A stretch of 64,000 nucleotides of DNA from the NCBI RefSeq assembly GCF_028283685.1, contig NZ_JAPWKF010000007.1, positions 620,001-684,000 on the forward strand, read 5' to 3'. Shown here piece by piece: positions 60,747 to 64,000 of this stretch (positions are counted from its first letter, which is position 1; the number at the start of each line of letters is the position of its first letter). The notes under the pieces are model-generated. The model was not told the DNA's origin. It did not search any database and saw only the letters and a list, made by a program, of their open reading frames with translations. Origin of the DNA: Edaphobacter sp. Lineage in GTDB: Bacteria > Acidobacteriota > Terriglobia > Terriglobales > Acidobacteriaceae. Both the position numbers and the translations under genes were made by a program.

Positions 60747-60896
60747 ATGCTCTGGACTATCACCATTATCCTCTTCGTCCTCTGGGTTCTCGGACTGGTC
60801 AGCAGCTACACGATGGGCGGATGGATTCATATTCTGCTGGTTCTGGCTCTGATCGTTCTGGTCTTCAATCTTCTCTCTGGTCGCAGAGCGTTATAG
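60747..60896 (+). CDS. lmo0937-family small membrane protein
   Basis: This 49-residue protein consists of two hydrophobic helices: MLWTITIILFVLWVLGLV and a second, GWIHILLVLALIVLVFNLL, with SSYTMGG between them and the basic tail SGRRAL. This matches the small lmo0937-family inner-membrane proteins, whose function is not known but which are often stress induced. The ATG is preceded by TTAGGAGTGAAC, giving AGGAG nine bases upstream. It lies just before csbD on the same strand. A 17-base-period tandem duplication covers its stop codon (TAG at 60894-60896), an unusual feature. Confidence 0.8.
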   Translation: MLWTITIILFVLWVLGLVSSYTMGGWIHILLVLALIVLVFNLLSGRRAL

Positions 60897-60920
60897 ACCA
60901 CCAGCCGTTATAGACCACCA
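60889..60920. repeat. 15-bp repeat, period 17, across the lmo0937-like stop codon
   Basis: CGTTATAGACCACCA occurs at 60889-60903 and at 60906-60920, identical, with a two-base insert. The first copy contains the TAG stop codon of the small membrane protein gene (60894-60896). Confidence 0.85.
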
Positions 60921-61009
60921 AACGCAACCTCACCCTAACTTCGAGCGTTCGTCGCCACGACGCTCGCTCGAACACAGCTCTCAAATATGTAAATGTGCAG
61001 GAGTAAATC

Positions 61010-61348
61010 ATGAATAAAGAAACGTTGGAAGGAAAATTCGACCAGGTAACAGGCGCCATGAAGCAGAAGGCCGGTGAGGCCTTCGGCAATCAGAAGCTGG
61101 CCAATGCAGGTGTGGCCGATCAGGTCAAAGGTGCTGCGAAAGAAACCTGGGGCAACGCCAAAGACGCTGCTGCTGAGCGCCACGACGTAGCTGCCGACCG
61201 CGCCGATGCCAATAAACAGGATGCGAAGCTTCGCACGGAAGACAAGCTCGATGCAGCCCGCGACAAGGTCGTCAACACGGCGCAAAACATCAAGCACAAT
61301 CTTGAAGAGAAGATCGATTCATTCCGTGATCAGACGCACCGCGGCTAA
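61010..61348 (+). CDS. CsbD-family stress protein
   Basis: CsbD-like proteins are abundant small general-stress proteins of unclear function. The 112-residue product has the conserved N-terminal segment (MNKETLEGKFDQVTGAMKQKAGEAF, about residues 1-25), the KGAAKETWG segment and a highly charged, alpha-helical C-terminal half with repeats of the type AAAERHDVAADRADANKQDA. Such composition suggests a flexible, hydrophilic protein. The gene ends in a clear intrinsic terminator. A 20/21-base tandem duplication starts within its last codons and includes its stop (TAA, 61346-61348). It follows the lmo0937-like gene after 113 bases and may share stress control. Confidence 0.85.
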   Translation: MNKETLEGKFDQVTGAMKQKAGEAFGNQKLANAGVADQVKGAAKETWGNAKDAAAERHDVAADRADANKQDAKLRTEDKLDAARDKVVNTAQNIKHNLEEKIDSFRDQTHRG

Positions 61349-61379
61349 CCCCGTCTTCTCCGCGGCTAACCCGTCTTCT
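61339..61379. repeat. 20-21-bp tandem duplication across the csbD stop codon
   Basis: CCGCGGCTAACCCCGTCTTCT (61339-61359) is followed by CCGCGGCTAACCCGTCTTCT (61360-61379), which differs by one missing C. The first copy contains the csbD stop TAA. Confidence 0.85.
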
Positions 61380-61412
61380 CAAAGTGCCGCTGAAATTTTG
61401 AAGTGCCCCAAG

Positions 61413-61441
61413 AGCCCGCCGCCGTAACCGGCGGGCTTTTT
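61413..61441 (+). terminator. intrinsic terminator after csbD
   Basis: AGCCCGCCG (61413-61421) pairs with CGGCGGGCT (61429-61437), followed directly by TTTT. This is a classical rho-independent terminator on the plus strand, 64 bases after the csbD stop codon. Confidence 0.85.
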
Positions 61442-61443
61442 GC

Positions 61444-62310
61444 TTAACGGCGTAGCAGCACATCGGCCGCGATAAAAAAGAAGAAGACCACCGAGATCAC
61501 ACCGTTCAGCGTAAAGAAGGCCGCATTCATACGCCGCAGGTCCTTCGGCGAGATGATCATGTGCTCGTAGAGCAGCAGCAGTGCCACGATCACGATTCCC
61601 GCGATGGCGACCTTGCCCAATCCAAACAGCACAACCAGCCAGCACAACATACCCAGCATGCCCAGGTGCATGATGCGCGCGATCCAGAACGCTCCTTCAA
61701 TGCCGAAGGCTTGCGGCACGCTGTTCAATCCGACCTTGCGATCGTGTTCGAAGTCCTGGCAGGCATAGAGCACATCGAAGCCGCCCACCCACAGCAGCAC
61801 CGCCAGTGTCAGCACCACGATGCGGACATCGAGCGACCCGCGCACAGCGATCCATGCGGCGGCAGGGGCAATGCCCAGGGCGAGTCCCAGCACCAGATGC
61901 GACCAGCGCGTGACCCTCTTCATATAGCTGTAGGCCAGCACGACCGCCAGCGCCACAGGAGCCAGCACCAGCGTAAGGCGGTTCAGCATCGCAGCCCCAA
62001 GGAAGAACAGCGCCGAGGCTACCAGTACGAACCCAAGCACAAAGCCGCTCGTCAGCGAACCGGCTGGAATTGCGCGCATCGACGTGCGCGGGTTCGCTGC
62101 ATCGAGCCTCGCATCCACCAGTCGATTGAAGGCCATCGCAGCCGAACGCGCAGCCACCATGCACACGATGATCCACCCCAGCACTTTTGCCGGGGGCCAG
62201 GTCCCTGCCGCCAGTACCGCGGCGGTCATTGCAAAGGGGAGCGCAAAGATGGAGTGCTCCCACTTGATCATCTCAAGGGTGACCGCCGTACTCTTCCATA
62301 ACGAAGCCAT
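61444..62310 (-). CDS. ubiA: UbiA-family polyprenyltransferase (4-hydroxybenzoate/menaquinone type)
   Basis: The 288-residue integral membrane protein attaches a polyprenyl chain to an aromatic acceptor in quinone synthesis. The two aspartate-rich motifs that bind the diphosphate are NRLVDARLDAANPRT near residue 63-77 and DVLYACQDFEHDRKVG near 180-195. About eight hydrophobic helices surround them. It could act as UbiA on 4-hydroxybenzoate or as the menaquinone prenyltransferase MqnP of the futalosine route, which many acidobacteria would need; the sequence alone cannot separate them. A polyprenyl synthase at 14966 could supply the substrate. The start MASLWKSTAVTLEMIKWEH is family-like. Confidence 0.85.
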   Translation of the reverse strand: MASLWKSTAVTLEMIKWEHSIFALPFAMTAAVLAAGTWPPAKVLGWIIVCMVAARSAAMAFNRLVDARLDAANPRTSMRAIPAGSLTSGFVLGFVLVASALFFLGAAMLNRLTLVLAPVALAVVLAYSYMKRVTRWSHLVLGLALGIAPAAAWIAVRGSLDVRIVVLTLAVLLWVGGFDVLYACQDFEHDRKVGLNSVPQAFGIEGAFWIARIMHLGMLGMLCWLVVLFGLGKVAIAGIVIVALLLLYEHMIISPKDLRRMNAAFFTLNGVISVVFFFFIAADVLLRR

Positions 62311-62332
62311 GCCTCCATTCTAAAAGGCGAAA

Positions 62333-62358
62333 GGCCGCAGAGGGGAACCCCTGCGGCC
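62333..62358 (-). terminator. hairpin terminator after the BON gene
   Basis: GGCCGCAGAGGGG pairs with CCCCTGCGGCC with a two-base bulge, around a two-base loop. On the minus strand TTTCGCCTTTTAG follows. It lies 24 bases after the BON-domain stop. Confidence 0.65.
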
Positions 62359-62381
62359 CGACAGACGAATCAGCCCGAAAT

Positions 62382-63152
62382 CTACTTTTCCTTATCCGAC
62401 CCGACAACCTGAAGATTGTTGACGACCTTGAAGACTCCCGATACGCCACTCGCCCGGATGTTGGCCACATCCTTATCTGCCTCACTGTCCACGACGCCCG
62501 AGAGCGTGACATTTCCGTTGATCACCGTAATGCGGATCGGCTTGGCCGGATCGATCGCATATTTGTTCAGCTGCGGCGCCCCATAGACCGCCCGCGCCGT
62601 CGCCAGGCGAATCCGGTCATCCATCGGGGAGGTCGGCGCCACGTCGATGTTGTCCACCACATCCTTCACTCCCGGCGTATTCGCCACCAGGCTGATCGCC
62701 GAATCTTTGTCCGTCGGACCATAGGCCACGCCACCCAGCGTGACGACTCCATTCAGCACGCTGATGGTGAAGGCATTGAAGGCAGTCGTGCCATAGCCGA
62801 CTCGATCGTAGGTCAGCTTCTCGGAGAGGCGATTGCGCAGCGTCACATCCTCCACCGTCGGGCCGCCCACCTCAATCAGGTTCTGTACGCCCTTCACATC
62901 CTTGCGATGGTGCGCCTTGTGGTCAGCGTCTTCCTTCTCTGCATAGAGATCGACCGTACCGGAGAGCGTCACCACGCCGTTCTGTACGCCGACCTTCACA
63001 TCCCTAAATCGCTTATTGTCGAGCGCCTTGGTCACTTCGGCCTGGATCTGTGGGTCTTTACTTGCATCCTGTGCCAGAAGCTGTCCTTCACTCACAGACA
63101 GCAATACCATCACGGCGCAGCCCGCTGCCCTTCTCTGCCATCTCGTAATCAT
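62382..63152 (-). CDS. exported protein with three BON domains
   Basis: BON domains bind phospholipid membranes and are found in osmotic-stress and secretion proteins such as OsmY. The 256-residue protein has a signal-like start (WQRRAAGCAVMVLLSVSEGQ), then three BON units: about residues 33-97 (VKVGVQNGVVTLSGTVDLYAE), about 103-172 (FTISVLNGVVTLGGVAYGPTD) and about 178-250 (IRITVINGNVTLSGVVDSEAD). Each has the hallmark NGxVTLxG strand. It is probably periplasmic. It is transcribed on its own between the UbiA gene and the TamB end, with a hairpin terminator. The role here is unknown. Confidence 0.9.
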   Translation of the reverse strand: MITRWQRRAAGCAVMVLLSVSEGQLLAQDASKDPQIQAEVTKALDNKRFRDVKVGVQNGVVTLSGTVDLYAEKEDADHKAHHRKDVKGVQNLIEVGGPTVEDVTLRNRLSEKLTYDRVGYGTTAFNAFTISVLNGVVTLGGVAYGPTDKDSAISLVANTPGVKDVVDNIDVAPTSPMDDRIRLATARAVYGAPQLNKYAIDPAKPIRITVINGNVTLSGVVDSEADKDVANIRASGVSGVFKVVNNLQVVGSDKEK

Positions 63153-63209
63153 CGTCTCTCCTTGTTGTCCTTCGTCCCGTTCGACGGCTTACGTAATTCG
63201 CTGCTCATT

Positions 63210-64000
63210 TTAGCGATAGCGGCGGCGCCACTTGTAGACGATGCTGAATACACCCGACTCGTCGCGCCCGATCACAATCGACGAGGTCGGATTCAGATCA
63301 TACTGCACCTGGAGCAGCTGCTGCGCCGAACTGTTGACGTTGGTTGCAAACGTCGCCGTGATCTGTTTGCCGATCTGCTCCTGAATCGTAATGCGCGCCG
63401 AGGAGTTACCCAGCGTACCGACGAATGCGGGATCGATCTTCACGGATCCGCCACCAAAGAGTTTTTCGACACGCTGGCTGACAGTGGCATTCAGTGCACC
63501 ACCCAGCAGCGCGCTCGTCGTCGGGTCCTGCCCGGCACGAAGCTGCTGCGTCTGCGAGATCTGCGCCTCCTCCTGCGTACGGCCAAGGGCGAGCAGCGCA
63601 AAGACGTCGGCTTCGCTCAACGGCGGCTCCGAGCGATAGGTCGGCTTCAGGTTACTGGCCGTGCCATGCAGACCGACCGTGATCGAATAGTTCTCCACCT
63701 GTGCCACCGCGTCGATGTCGATCGCCGGATCAATCCGTACCGGATTGGTGAAGAAGATATCGCCACGCTGCAGCTGATACTTCGTGCTGGCAAAGGTTGC
63801 GCTACCATCCGTGATCTGGATCTTGCCCAGGATCGCCGGCGAGGCGACCGTCCCGCGGATATTGAGGTCGACCGATCCGGCGAGCTTGGCATAGGAGTTC
63901 TGGAAGTCGAGTTGCGGCGAACTGGTGACATGCACGTCCAGCCGCACCTTATTGGCCGCAGCATCCGGATCGGGCGGCGCACTAATCGTTCCGCCCGCCC
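63210..64000 (-). CDS. tamB: TamB-family translocation/assembly protein, C-terminal end (cut by window edge)
   Basis: TamB-like (DUF490) proteins span the periplasm as beta-taco tubes and help insert outer-membrane proteins or move phospholipids. Only the final 263 residues are here, and the reading frame stays open to the window edge. Family features are ILGKIQITDGSATFASTKYQL, LQRGDIFFTNPVRIDPAIDI, PPLSEADVFALLALG near the middle and the terminal YDLNPTSSIVIGRDESGVFSIVYKWRRRYR, which resembles the C-terminal strand of TamB. Full size cannot be judged. It is probably followed on the minus strand by the BON gene, 57 bases away. Confidence 0.85.
   Translation of the reverse strand, partial: AGGTISAPPDPDAAANKVRLDVHVTSSPQLDFQNSYAKLAGSVDLNIRGTVASPAILGKIQITDGSATFASTKYQLQRGDIFFTNPVRIDPAIDIDAVAQVENYSITVGLHGTASNLKPTYRSEPPLSEADVFALLALGRTQEEAQISQTQQLRAGQDPTTSALLGGALNATVSQRVEKLFGGGSVKIDPAFVGTLGNSSARITIQEQIGKQITATFATNVNSSAQQLLQVQYDLNPTSSIVIGRDESGVFSIVYKWRRRYR

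Overview
The window is a 64 kb, high-GC chromosomal segment made almost entirely of conserved single-copy genes of a Gram-negative bacterium. Lipid A and LPS-export genes (lpxD, an LpxL-type acyltransferase, an MsbA-type exporter, lptC-lptA, lptB, a TamB end) show a diderm envelope. Two VWFA-related proteins of the type abundant in Acidobacteriota, SYLF and BON proteins and the gene order suggest a soil acidobacterium of the Terriglobia (Granulicella/Terriglobus/Edaphobacter-like). That placement is inference. I found no rRNA, tRNA, CRISPR array, prophage or insertion sequence.

Layout. 1-3.8 kb (minus): pssA (cut by the edge), psd, a YdcH-like protein and the overlapping operon meaB::epimerase-tsaB-rimI. 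3.9-8.0 kb (plus): a secreted GH29 fucosidase, an ACS-type MFS transporter and a FadR-type regulator whose likely operator lies before the transporter. 8.1-16 kb: metG with two in-frame repeat-like insertions, a divergent arsR/oxidoreductase pair around a clear dyad operator, a cupin, tatD, yajQ and a polyprenyl synthase. 16-31 kb: VWFA protein, xseB with a homocysteine methyltransferase/MTHFR fusion, a lipoprotein, bshB1-like deacetylase, lpxL-lpxD-NTPase operon, SYLF protein, dcd with a degenerate response regulator, HU, priA and a beta-lactamase-fold/TPR protein. 31-44.5 kb: RNase T2, uracil-DNA glycosylase, gmk-rpoZ, msbA-yicC, and the envelope/sigma-54 block lptC::lptA-lptB-rpoN-hpf-rapZ. 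44.5-56 kb: an unrecognised protein, DUF1275, catalase-like peroxidase, glyQS, DUF4010 protein, recO, ferredoxin, suhB and moaD-moaE-vwfA. 56-64 kb: DUF488, lon, pheA, small stress proteins (lmo0937-like, CsbD), a UbiA prenyltransferase, a BON protein and a TamB end.

What stands out: (1) six copies of a GTCAT...GA(C/G)CGnAGCG repeat, all in one orientation and all within 5.4-13.3 kb, two of them read through inside metG; (2) short tandem duplications (13-21 bp units) that repeatedly contain or directly follow stop codons (YdcH, lon, lmo0937-like, csbD); (3) fusions (meaB::epimerase, lptC::lptA, HMT::MTHFR, beta-lactamase::TPR); (4) proteins missing key residues (VWFA without MIDAS aspartates, RapZ with a changed Walker A, a receiver domain lacking its lysine, MoaD with two residues after Gly-Gly); (5) several well-formed operators, promoters and terminators. 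I see no clearly new multi-gene defence or biosynthetic system here; the repeat biology is the most interesting content.
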